This document shows, one piece after another, positions 18,451-30,144 of a stretch of DNA of 64,000 nucleotides. A model generated the notes under the pieces. The model was not told the DNA's origin. It did not search any database and saw only the letters and a list, made by a program, of their open reading frames with translations. Within the stretch, counting starts at the first letter, position 1. Every line of letters begins with the position of its first letter. The stretch covers positions 70,648,696-70,712,695 of the forward strand of contig CM060188.1 of NCBI GenBank assembly GCA_030549335.1, in the 5' to 3' direction. Source of the stretch: Pontederia crassipes. Its lineage: Eukaryota > Streptophyta > Magnoliopsida > Commelinales > Pontederiaceae. The position numbers and the translations under genes were made by a program.

Positions 18451-20057
18451 TTGCTGCCGCTCCTCCTTTCGCCTGATCTCTTTTCCGGGTGGTTGGAAGA
18501 GGGAGTGGGGAAGTCGAAGGAGAGTTTAAAAGAGATAACTCGACGCTTTTGTGCCAGTAGTTTTATTGCTTTCCAAGAATCTTTCCTGCCAGGTGGACTA
18601 AACATATTATATTTACGCATGGCAGTGTAATTTGTATTATAAATAAAAAAAGTCACCTGTGTATTTAAATTCTTAATTATAAAAAAAGTAATTATTAATT
18701 AATACTGTAAAATAACATAAGTGCAGAGTATCTATGCATTTAGATTTAAGTTATGCCTATATATATATATATATATATATCAACATTATTATTAATTTAT
18801 TTTGTTCTAAAGGAATAATCTTTTCGTTAATATATTTGGATTGAGCGATACGAAGGGGTGGGATGGAATATGAGGGAATGAAATTAGTTAAATCATATTT
18901 GATTATATTCTTTATTTAAGTTAAGAAATGTGGGGTGGAATAGCTAAATCGTTTAAACACTACATTTGTTACTCCATCAAATTGGTGGAATGAAGAGGGA
19001 TAGATTATTTTAGATTAAATTAATCCATTTTCCTTTTTTATTACCAAATTAAATTATATATCTTCTTACCAAATTAAATCACCTCTCTCTCTTCTCTTTT
19101 CTCTCTCATTCATTGATATATTATCTTTTTTCTAATATGAATACATATTTATCTATAATTTTTTATTAAATAAAACTTTTTAGTAAATATAATATTTTAT
19201 TCAAAATAAACATAAATATATTATTTAAAAATAATTTAATATTAATATAATATATTCAATCGGGTCGGGACGTAAAACCTAGATTTGGTCCCGACCCGAC
19301 CCGGTCGAGTGTTAAAGAAATGAAATTTGATCCTGATCCAATTATCCATCGGGTCAAAAAAATTTAAAAAATTCGAGCCGGTGCTGACGAGGGCGATCAG
19401 GTCGTCCCAGTTCATACTCACCCCTAAAATGATTATAAATATTTTAAATATATAATGAATGATAAAAATGACTTTTATACAAATAAAACATTCATTATTC
19501 CACCTCATATTTTATATAATGTATTATCCAAATATGGACTTTCTAATGACACACCACGCACCCCACCCCATCACTCACCACACCATACCACTCCATCACA
19601 TCCCTCTATTAGTTATTTGTCAAACAGACCCAGGGATTAAGTGTAGGGTTTGACACTTAGTGTATTATATATTTCAATTTTATTTGAATATTTGGTTAAA
19701 ATATGTGATAAATCTTTAAATTTTAATGAGTGTTTGTATGAAATGTGAGAATTATAAAGTAAAAGTATAAAAAATATTGAATTAAAGCAAAGAATTTTTC
19801 CATAAAAATTTATGTAACAGCGTATGATGAAATGCATTTAACAAAATAATAAGATAATAAATAATATCAATCTAACTTATAAAGTTTTTGTACAAAAACT
19901 GTTTTAATATAAAATAATCAACATAGCTTATTAATACACTATTTTTTTATATATTACATTTATATTTCATTATATTGTATATGAATATAAAAAGTAATCA
20001 TACATAATGATATGTTGATCCTTTATCTTCCAATATATATTTATTCATAATATAAAA
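18451..20057. other. Adenylate kinase upstream region and intergenic DNA
   Basis: 18451-18660 is the likely 5' UTR and promoter of the minus-strand adenylate kinase gene. 18759-18780 is a (TA)n tract. 18836-19640 is repeat-like (separate entry). 19640-20057 is AT-rich with no gene. Open frames at 18027-18656 on both strands are GC-rich shadows of exons 1 and 2. Confidence 0.5.
18836..19640. repeat. Putative MITE or small DNA transposon
   Basis: The left part begins with TTTGGATTGAGCGATACGAA and GGGGTGGGATGGAATATGAG. The right part contains CCACCCCATCACTCACC...CCACTCCATCACATCCC and ends near GTCAAACAGACCC. Read in reverse complement, the right part gives GGGATGTGATGGAGTGG and GGGTGGGG-type sequence, so the ends are loosely inverted. 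A GC-rich patch in the middle (19258-19430, GGTCGGGACG...GACCCGACCCGG) suggests a second, nested repeat. Boundaries are uncertain. Confidence 0.35.
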
Positions 20058-20066
20058 CTAGTGTAA

Positions 20067-20086
20067 GTCCCGCACGATGTGCGGAC
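20067..20086 (-). other. Helitron 3'-terminal hairpin
   Basis: GTCCCGCACGATGTGCGGAC on the plus strand folds into an eight-pair stem with a GAT loop and a single bulged C. It is GC-rich in AT-rich surroundings and lies next to the CTAG terminus, as in known Helitrons, where it is thought to mark the transposon end. Confidence 0.85.
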
Positions 20087-20269
20087 GTGAAAAAAGTTAT
20101 AGTATTAATAAAGATATGCTTAATTTTAAGTTTGTATTTTATTTTAACTAAATTGTTAAAATTATTTTAAAATTTTATTAACATCATAATTTTTATTAAA
20201 ATTTCTTTCTTGGCTTTATTGCTTGAAAGTTGAAAATTAAGATCAGAACTAATTGTTGATGTTGAGCTC

Positions 20270-23264
20270 TCTCTAATATTTCATTTACTTGATTTTTTAG
20301 TTGGAGATATGGCATCATTCTCGCAAGTGGGATCCTACAAATAATAATTAAAATATAAATATATGAAATTAATAAGTTTAATAAGAAATTAAAATTTTGT
20401 TATAAGGATGACCTTCAAATTCTCGTCATCACAACTAAATTCATCATTGTTGAAGTCTGGATCCTATTTAAAAAAGATATAATATATCATGAAACATCAA
20501 ATTATAAGTAGAATAATAATGTAATAATAGAGATCACATGTACTTATAGAAAGATTAATCACATTATACACTTCATGGTGTGCCTTAATGTTTGAAGCCT
20601 TAACAATGACTTTGAAAATAACTTATCTATTGATAACAAAATCGAGCTCCATAGGATAGCAACCTCAAAAACATTTGAAAATACAATTATTACCTCTAGA
20701 TTATTTTTCTTCGATTCATTAGTGCTCTTTCCAGTTAATTGTATTGCCTCAATATCCCAAATTCATTAGTGTTATTTTCAATTAATTGCATTGCCTCACT
20801 ATCCCAAAGTAATAATGAAATAAAATCACTACCATTCATCATGCCAACTTGAAGTTTGTAACTAAAAGAAACATTTCAATAAATAAAAAATATTTTTATA
20901 TTTATATATAGATTACACAATATGAGAAATGCCTATGTTTAGCATATGTCTCAATACGATCACATTTATTGCAATAAAATTTATTTCCTATTTTATCAAC
21001 CTTCTTTTGACATTTCTTGTGTCCAACATATGACCATTCTTTTTCTAATATTATATCAACGATAGTTGCAAGGATCCAAACGTGCCCCTCCTAGACACAA
21101 AAATAAATGTTCATTTTGCATACATAATTGTAATTAACAAACACATGAATAGATATTAAAATTAAGTACCTGTGTGCATGCATCAATTCTTTGATAGGCA
21201 CGACATCTAAATTTTTTGAAGATAATTCATTAGAGATAGAATAATTATGTGTTGATAAAATTTGAGTGATCCTCTCAGATGCGTCTCCTTGCACCTCGAA
21301 TAATATGTATGCATCCATAATTATAAAAAATAAATAGAAATACAAATATGATAAAGGATAACAAAAGAGCTTAAGAACCTTGATTTAAAATCGTCAACTT
21401 GTGGAAGATCAGAATTTATCCAAACTTTTGATGAAGCAAAGTATTGCTCACTGGATACTTATCTAAAAAATAAAAATTATAAAAAAAAATTAGAAGATAC
21501 AATACATATATATATACATATGTTTACGAAACGTGTATACTTTGAAAATTTCTAGCTCTTATTAGTTGCATGACTACAATAAAATCAGTTGATTTGGTTA
21601 AGTGCCATGGAATTTCATCAACAAATTCTCCTAAAAAAAGTAGTAGATATTCTATTGCTCGTGATTCAAGAATGCAAAATGTGATAATATAATATGACAT
21701 GATAAATATTAATTTTTATTAAAAGCGTGGATACTCACTCATGATCTTCAAATTTCATGAAGATACTTGTATTGTTATCCATTTTGCGCTCTTGAACATC
21801 ACTACGACTCACGATTTCTAGAATCACATCAGCAATAATTTTAAAAAATAAAATAACAATATTATAATATGTTAAATAATTATGACAAAAATAGAGAAAT
21901 ATGATAGATAGTTACCAAATAATTTATTTTCAACAATTTCAACTCCATTAACCAGTTGTTTATAAGGGCGCAAATCAAAGATATTTAATGAAAAATTTGG
22001 ATCCTCTATTTGTAAGATATTTGTTCTTTGAGTGAATGTTAACTTGAACTTTTGAAGTATAAATTATTTGATCCCACCAAAAAATTCTTTATGACATACA
22101 AACCTAACTCCATTTTTTACTGAACAGACGAATTGCAGACCTTCCAATGCTTACATGAATACGATTCCCCTATGCATAAGAAAAATGCAAATATGAGATG
22201 AATAGTGAAGAGATGTTAACTTTAGTAAAAGATGCATGCATTGATTTTATCTATAAATATTAAACACAATATGTCCCTGAAGTATTATTGAAGCAAAAAA
22301 ATATTATATTTACAAATTTAAATTGATAAAAATATTAAATATGCAATAGTTTATAAATAGAAAAATCTCAATAACACTATATTTACCATTCCACATAAAC
22401 ATGCACACAAAAATTAACATGTGACATGAGTTTATGACCATCTTGCAAAAAGCGTTAAATAACTAAATATAATATTTAACTTTATATAATATGTAAAGTT
22501 CAACAGAATTTTATCTTAGGAATTCAACATGCAGATGTCTTCTTAATATATAAGTACAATTTATTGTATAAAGTTTTTTTATAAGGTTATATGTTATAAC
22601 TAAAGAAATAAATAAAAAAAATTCTTAAAAATGAATTAAGTAAATATCTAAAAGTTTATAACTATCAAATCATAAGTAAAAAATTGGAATACGTGATGAA
22701 AGCTTGCATGCGATGTCATATTTCATGAGACATCCAATGTCGTCTCATAAGATAACACGTAAGTACTATTCTATGGAATTGAATTAACTAAATATTCACA
22801 AGTTGATAAATATCAAACCATATGCATGCACTAAATAAGACCTAAATAAGACCACGTTATCAAATGTTGTATGCATTCTAGTTTGCAGATAGCAAGTAAG
22901 TAACATTGCATGGACATATGTGATTACATGCAATAACAATAAGTATAATAAAAAATGAACACATACAATAACAATTACGCTATATAATTTCATTTTAATT
23001 TTCAATACACAAACACATAAAAAAAATGGATGAAGACTATAAAAAATATAATTATATGGGGACAAATAAATTAGTGAAAAGTAACAATGTAATCAGATAA
23101 TCTATAATGATAAAAAAAATACATTTTTATTTTGTAATATCATCTCAATGGATATATATCGTATTGTTAGAATTTTCTCGATAAGGAATGTGTCACAATC
23201 GCACTATGTGTACTTTAATATTTCATTGCATTGTAGATTCATCCACATCGCTAATAACATTCAT
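20270..23264 (-). pseudogene. RPA70-like (DUF223) single-stranded-DNA-binding protein, decayed
   Basis: Pieces follow the RPA70/DUF223 order. At 23264 down: MNVISDVDESTM, then NIKVHIVRL and HIPYREN, with TGA codons where Trp is expected (TGG to TGA, twice). Near 22180: GNRIHVSIGRSAIRLF. 22045-21905: FKLTFTQRTNILQIEDPNFS. 21830-21740: ADVILEIVSRSDVQERKMD. 21640-21540: FIVVMQLIRARNFQ. 21455-21380: KVWINSDLPQVDDFKSR. 21330-21170: a piece ending KNLDVVPIKELMHA. 21090-20930: the C-terminal zinc-finger region (WSYVGHKKCQKKVD...FYCNKC, first Cys replaced by His). 20860-20770: YKLQVGMMNGSDF. 20650-20570: PMELDFVINR. Gaps between pieces look like introns. RPA70 binds single-stranded DNA; this copy is broken and belongs to the Helitron. 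Confidence 0.8.
20714..20807. repeat. Perfect-period 47-bp tandem duplication
   Basis: Copy 1 (20714-20760) and copy 2 (20761-20807) both begin ATTCATTAGTG and end ATCCCAA, with a handful of substitutions. The duplication lies inside the RPA-like pseudogene after the YKLQVGMMNG piece. 47 is not a multiple of 3, so it disrupts the frame. Confidence 0.9.
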
Positions 23265-23718
23265 TTTCGCCACTAAAAAAATACTGCATTTATAGGAACT
23301 TAAAAATTTGGTAAAAAAAATTCAACAAATATAACTATTATGAGACAAATTTCTCATGACAAAATTTTAAATATAAATGAAAAGATGATAAAAATATTAA
23401 TACCATACATTAGATTGATGGAAGGCTTCCCAATTCTTTGTTCCTTGTATGATATGCAGTAACTCCTAAACATGAGAGAGAGTGAGATGTCATTTTGCAT
23501 GAAAATATTTATTTAAAGATAATTATATCATTATACCACAAACACTGGTGGATAAAAATATTTAATTGTCTTTTACGTTTTGCTCTTGAGACAGTTAAAA
23601 AATTGTAACATAACTAATTATTTAAAACTCAATATTCACTACGAGCATGGCAATTAGAGAACATGTGTCACTCTCTCCTTCAATACTGTCTTCCTTTTAA
23701 TATATATATATATATAGA

Positions 23719-24029
23719 TAATCATAGATAAATGAGTATTAATTAATGTGTACTAAATTTTACAAAGTATATGTTAATGTTTTAATTCTATCATATTTTT
23801 CATAATAAAAAACTTTTAGAATTAATAAAAAGAAAATGTGTATGCTAATGAACACTTGACCATCTTATTTATATAGTCAATTTTATCTGCAAATAAAATA
23901 AAAGGGTAAAATATTATAGAAATTTTTTTCTATTTTTAATATCCTTGCTACACTTTTGTTTTTTGTTTCACTTGATTTTTAGTAAATTATTATATTCAAT
24001 GTATGCTTAATTAATATGTATTATTTTAT
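23719..24029. other. AT-rich spacer right of the Helitron
   Basis: No open frame, motif or repeat boundary is supported between the Helitron 5' end and the split MITE. Confidence 0.5.
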
Positions 24030-24285
24030 TAAAGGTTATTTCTACAAATATCCTTTAATAATTTTTCAAGTCTAATACTGAACAATTAACTTACCATAAA
24101 ATGTCATTAAATTTTATCATGATTTTAGCTTAAATCCTTTTGTCAGATTTTGTTAACCTTTATGTTATTTTTTCTATTTTTTATTTAAAAAAATACTAAA
24201 ATATCATCCCACGAAGTGAAATAAATGCTTATCTTTTTGTGCTTCGTTCAAAGCAATTATTTTTCAATTCGTGAGAGGGCATTTT

Positions 24286-27200
24286 TGTCACGACCCCGAA
24301 TTAAACATTAGTTTAATTCGAAGTTCGCGACTCATTACGGACGATCAAATAAAATTGGAAAAGATTGCGGAAACGTGATGTAAATTTTTCTTTTATAACA
24401 TACATAAGAATGAAGATATTATAAAATAAACTACACAATTTATGATGATCCCTTAGAGCAAATCAATAATTATTAAGTTTTACATTTCATAAAATAATTT
24501 TGTCTTCTTACAACATATAAAATATTACATATCCATTACACATGACCAAACTTCTCGATATCCTAATAGAATGATACGAGGGACTCAAATCTTTCTGTCT
24601 TACCACGAACCCTTTAAAATACTATCACTCGCATGATTCCCAAGAATTATCTAAAAAATGTTGGAAACAACAGAGTGAGCTAAAATAGCTCAGTAAGTTG
24701 ATAATTCATAAGTTATGTGTTACCATCTAATTAATTCGAAGGGACGTGCAAAGATATAAAATAATTATAGTATCGCAAAGGAGTATTTTCATATATTTGA
24801 AAATAATATATACAATATCCCAATCAAAATCATCACACTCCAATTGCATCAATATCATTCAAATCATATCAAACAAATATATGCAAATGCAACACTCTCA
24901 TATGAATGCACAGATCACCAACTGGCCAGTGGTCGGTAGGTGGACTCTAGAGGTGACTCCCATCGTGATCAACGATGTAGCACTTAGCTCCATTCTACCT
25001 CATTCCTTTCGGGGAACAAATTATATAGCGATAGGTGGACTCTAGAGGTGGCCCCCATCGCGACTACTCATGATGTGGCACTTAGCTTCGCATGTCACTT
25101 AGCTCCAGCATATCTCATCTCATTATTGGGGAACAAAATAATGAATTGGACTCTAGAGGTGGCTCTCATCGTGATCAGCGATGTAGCACTTAGCTCCAAC
25201 CATCAAATATGCAATGCAGGCAGATGTAGATTCATAATTCATCATATAACAATTATATCTCGAATATCAGAAGATGAATCATATCAAATACCATTTCAAA
25301 TCGAACAAGATTGCACTTCTCATAATTCATTCATATCATATCACATGTGCTTTTCAAATGTGCAATCATATAATCATTCAAATATACTTTTCACAATTGC
25401 ATTTCTCGAAATCAATTTATAACATTTCAAAATATATTCAATACATATAATAATCGATGTCACACCGAATTCAAAAGAGGTGAAAACATAGAGTAGGAGA
25501 AATCAACTTACCTGACATAAGCGATTATACAAGGTGTTTTCTCATTTCTTTTTTTTATCATTCATCTAACTCTATAACAATAATATAAGTCCGTATTACT
25601 CTTACAACCATACCAACGTGAAATTTTATTAGCCAAGCAATTCAATTCATCATAATTGGTTATCTTGTGTTATGGCAGATTGCACATCTAGTTAAGAAAA
25701 TTCATAACTCCTAATATAAATAATAATAAGAAATTATTCCAATTTTACTTAGCTCCAGATTATCGAAACATTTAGATGTAAAATTTTAAAATTTTATTTT
25801 ATCATAATTTGTTCTTAGTAAAATCAACATTCAGTCTAACTTTTAATTTGTTCATGTACTTTAAGAGAATGAGTAACCTTTAATTTCATTATTTATATAA
25901 AACAGTAAACAACTCAGTTCTGATGGTTTCAATTTTCTCCAAAAGTGGACTTCTTAGGATGCAACTCGTAAAATTCTCTTAATTTATATTTCTCTGAACT
26001 TAGCACAGTAAATTTAACAAATACTAACATAATCTGCTCTAAGTTTCATTCGGACAGACTGAGTAAGATTCAATTAATCATTTATAACTTTCACTAGACA
26101 TAACATTTTTAAGTGATACCAATTGGTAATGAAATCTAACATCTATACATATCTGATCCTAAATTATCCAATAATTATATCACCCATTAGATTTAATATT
26201 TAATTTACAAAATCGGATAATAGATTTAGCTCACAAAATAATAGTACCTTAAAGATGAAGGCATAAGTTCCCCTACATACATCTATTAACCTACTTCCTT
26301 AGCTCAACAAACTAAACCCTGTAAACATGTATTAATTTCAAAGTTTTATTCATCATAATCTATCTACAAAAGTTTTCGTGAACACATACGTGTCTTTGTC
26401 TTGGTAATACTTATAAAGCCAAGAGGTACCACCTATACTCATGATAATTCTCCCCACACAAATTATTTTGAAATGATTCATATTGTATTAAAACCTTATT
26501 TCATGAAGTGTTCGGGCCTATAAAAATTATAATTTATTTCAAACTATAAAGTTTACAACATAATTTCTAATTAGACCTACTTATTCTAATTGGACAGTGA
26601 AGCATATGTTGACTAATTACCTCATAACTTTTTTTTTTAAAATTCATGTGATTCCAAAACAATCTTTCCCCTTTTGCAAAGTAAACCTCTAAAGGATCAT
26701 ATCTATAGGTTTTCATAATTTATGTTGTCCTATACAATTCTCAAATAAAAGTCCTGTGACGACATATTCTTATATTGTATATTCAAAATCTAAGCTACTA
26801 TGACATTTATATATTTTCTATTCAACTTCTTTTGAACTGATTTCCAATTGAATTTGAACCTCGGTTAAACTAGGTGTAACACATATATGCTTTATAGTGT
26901 AATTATAAATATATGCCTGTTACAATAATCTCTATTTTATTCTAATAATTCTGCCAAGACATAGGACGTATGCTCATTAATTTTATACACAACTTTTCAA
27001 GTAGACAAAATTTTAAGAAAATTCTTTCATCCCTAAAAACTAAACTTTTAGAAGGACGTGTGACACAAATTTATAATTTGCGGATCATAAAGAAATATTT
27101 TATTAGATGACTAGACATTCGGTTTGTAAACGAAGGTAAGAAAATATTTATCCATAGATAAAATATAATGTAACCTTGAAGAAATTTAAATCACCGAGGG

Positions 27201-27787
27201 ATTAACAAGAAATTTAAGTATTGTACGTGCCCTTCATTCAAGTAGGTGAAATCCACATGGCAGGAAGGAGCCAGTGTAAAGTTCCACTAAAATAGTAGTT
27301 ACTTATTATTTTAAAATAGGTGGACATAAGAGGGTGGTCATAACAAAATAATATTGTAAAGATATTATAATTATAAATTTGGACATATATATTATCGGTT
27401 CACAAAATGAGTACGAAAATTTTAACATAATATAAAATTTTGATGAATGCACGTCCCCTAACTTGGCTACACAAATTAAGCACCAAATAAAAAAATATCA
27501 CATAATTAACCAATAATTAGTATATCAATTTCAAGTTAACTAACAACAATGAGATAGTCAATAATGATTAAAACTATTTCGATAGTACATATAAGAATCA
27601 ACTACTTAAATTAACTAATTCCTTTATTAGGAATTGAAGCCTATATCAAAGAGTGCAACTAACTAAATTAATCATTTAATCAATTAAAAATTATAGATAA
27701 TAAACATTATAATTATAATCCTTAATTAAGAAGAGTAATCAACTTAATTAATTAATTTTTTTAAGAGGCGAATTTTAGGATGTCACA
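24286..27787 (-). mobile_element. Solo LTR, 3.5 kb, Ty3/gypsy type
   Basis: On the minus strand the element runs from TGTGACATCCTAAAATTCGC to GGTCGTGACA, the TG...CA ends and start typical of plant Ty3/gypsy LTRs. Exact 5-bp direct repeats ATTTT flank it (24281-24285 and 27788-27792), as integrase makes. There is no gag-pol inside and no second LTR, so it is a solo LTR left by recombination between the two LTRs of a full element. It contains three diverged tandem units near 24941-25195. A fragment of the same family lies at 4880-5420. Confidence 0.85.
24941..25195 (-). repeat. Three tandem units inside the solo LTR
   Basis: TGGACTCTAGAGGTG starts at 24941 and 25035, with a near copy at 25147 (spacing 94 and 112 bases). 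Each is followed by CATCGxGAxxAxxxATGTxGCACTTAGCT. The units have diverged but keep order. The same three units, in reverse orientation, are visible at 5130-5390. Confidence 0.85.
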
Positions 27788-27937
27788 ATTTTATTCTTTT
27801 TCTAAATAAAAAAATAAAAAAATAAAAAAATTAACAAAATATGACGAGAGGGTTTAAGTAAAAATCATGGTAAAATTGAAGTATGATACACTAAGTTCAC
27901 TATAATATAAAGGAGATTTATGAAAATAACTCTTTTA

Positions 27938-28486
27938 TTAAAATCATGGTTAAATTTCATAAATTATAAGTTGAGTATTCATATTCTACTCTATTCTTTA
28001 TTAATAATAAAAGAAAATTGTATATTTATTAAAAATTCTGCACATAATGGTTTTTTTCTCTTTTTTTATCATTCTTCTTATTTTTAATATGTTTTCTAAA
28101 AATTATTTTCTTTATTTATTAACCATATAGCTCTTCATCTGAATCCTTTGATGTCTTATGCAACCAAGTACACTTAGTATTATAATTATTAGTTTGGGTA
28201 TTAAAATTTGACATCGTCATTAAATTTTCATCAACGATATTTTAACTATTTATATTTCATTTGTATTGACAATAAAAAAAATGACTATATAAAAATGCAT
28301 CCTTAGTTAATGAGCGTTAAATTAAATTTTCATAAATCACATGTTACTTTTTAAACTCAATTATGTATTTTATTAGTAAAAAAATGATTTTAGATTTAAT
28401 TAAATGAATATGTGAATCATCATATCTATATAATTATTTCTTAATATATTGGTTAAATCTTATGTGTACTAAAATATATGGCATGT

Positions 28487-28524
<38 letters not shown>

Positions 28525-30144
28525 TGTAAAATATTTATATCACATTACACAGTTCAATAAAGTTTCAAATTGGTCTCCATAGAGAAATCTCAAATCTAGT
28601 AAATATAATGAAAAAATAAATTTTATTTTCTTTTAAATATATGATATTACATTAGATAAAATATTTCTTAATAATTAACTCGTGGTGTTGTTTGTGATGG
28701 GAGTAAAATTGTATATTTTATTGAAAATTGTATATTTATTAAAAATATATATTTTAGTTTGTGATGGGAGTAAAATTTATTATATTTATTAAAAATATGT
28801 TTGTGATGGGAGTAAAATTGTATATTTTATTATTAACTCGTGGTTAAATCTTATTGTTCTTAATTATATATTTTATTGAAAATTGTATATTTATTAAAAA
28901 TTGTATAATTATTATTCATATTTTATGCATAATACAAAAGTAAAATTGTATATTTGATGGGAGTAAAACTAGTGATACAAAAGTCACATCTCACGTGGGA
29001 AATTGGTAACATAATACACTTATGCACTTCTATGCCCATGCGGGGATGTGCTCCCATTTCACATAGGAACATCAAGTAAGCATTAATTTTTTTTTATAAA
29101 ATTCTTAATGCACACAAAAAAATGAGGTTACAAGCGTAGAAGTGGCAAGACCCGACAACTAAAATTTTGACTCTGACCTATATGTTGATTAGAATAAAAT
29201 AAAAGCAGAAAATTGAATATAATGTCAATGAAAACAATAATAAAAATAGAGATTCAAATAATAGTTTTTAATATAATTCAAATAATAGTTTAACAATTTT
29301 ATCTTTTAAAAAATTATATTATATTTTTATAATACTTTTTTATTCAAAAAATCACTAAAATTAATCTATCATATTTATTTTTTTCTATCACATTATTTTT
29401 TTATTATTCATCATTATATTTCACGTGATGCAAACACATCCGGCAGGAGTCACCCTCCTCGGATTAGGTTAGAATCAACTCCGACATTTCTTTATTTTAG
29501 GTTAGAATCACTAAAATTAATCTATATGTTATATGTCTTGACCATGATTGAAGCCCAACTCCAGCATCTTTTCCATTGTTTTTGGAAACACGTACTTTTA
29601 TCTTTTTTAACAATTATTTAGTTTTTAGAATGATTGCTTCAAACATTTTGTTATGTTATATTCTTCAATATATTACATAAATTTTTATAAAATTCTATCT
29701 TTTTTAATATGAAATCCAAAAAAATATGAAAACATAAAAAATGTTTTTAGGATAATTATCTCAAATGTTTTAATATTCTACATGTTATATTTTTTTATTG
29801 TCTTTACATATTTTTTTATTTATCTATTTAATTTTTTAACATGGAAGCAACCGATATGAAAATCTCAAACAAATTTTTAACATAATTAGCTCAACTATTA
29901 TATATCTTGTATAATTAGAAATATTTATATTAATTAAAATATATTTTCCATTGTTTTGCTTGCTAATATCCATTCACAAAATATATAGATATATAATTAT
30001 ATAATATTGTTGTAATAATATTTAAAAATTAGCGAAAGATTTTTACTCTTTTTTATTTAAAAATTAATTTTATATTTCTATATTATTTATTCTTTTAGTT
30101 CACCCATTGTCGATCTCTACTAGCTCCACCACTAACCCAAATGG
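27938..30144. other. Repeat-rich intergenic, no gene seen
   Basis: AT-rich, with a (TA)n tract at 28489-28522, a local repeat cluster at 28690-28970 and a MITE-like end at about 29240-29430 (TCTATCATATTTATTTTTTT...CATTATTC, similar to family A). A GC-richer patch at 29000-29070 has no recognisable gene. Confidence 0.5.
28690..28970. repeat. Scrambled short repeats (GATGGGAGTAAAA family)
   Basis: GATGGGAGTAAAA occurs four times (about 28697, 28763, 28806 and 28957). TATTTTATTGAAAATTGTATATTTATTAAAAAT occurs at least twice between them. Spacing is irregular, as in replication-slippage or break-repair products. Confidence 0.75.

Larger units (their letters stand above)
20058..23718 (-). mobile_element. 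Helitron, non-autonomous, 3.66 kb
   Basis: On the minus strand the element begins TCTATATATATATATATATT followed by AAAAGGAAGACAG, and ends with a hairpin plus TTACACTAG. The hairpin (20067-20086, GTCCGCAC-ATC-GTGCGGGAC with one bulged base) lies five bases before the terminal CTAG at 20058-20061. The flanking bases are A on the 5' side and T on the 3' side, the A/T target rule of Helitrons, with no target duplication. Inside is a decayed RPA70-like gene, the single-stranded-DNA-binding gene that plant Helitrons carry. No Rep/helicase motifs were seen, so it would depend on a helper. Confidence 0.8.
24030..27937. mobile_element. MITE interrupted by the solo LTR
   Basis: Left arm 24030-24280 and right arm 27793-27937 are inverted copies. 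The left has AAAGGTTATTTC, TTTATCATGATTTTAGCTTA and GTCAGATTTTGTTAA. The reverse complement of the right has AAAGAGTTATTTTC, TTTACCATGATTTTTACTTA and GTCATATTTTGTTAA. Without the LTR this is a foldback element of about 400 bp. Its tip matches the ends of the element at 55218-55648, so both belong to one MITE family. Confidence 0.7.

Noticed and set aside
24941..25195. Regularly repeated units suggesting a CRISPR or satellite array
   Set aside because: Only three diverged units of unequal spacing, inside a solo LTR.
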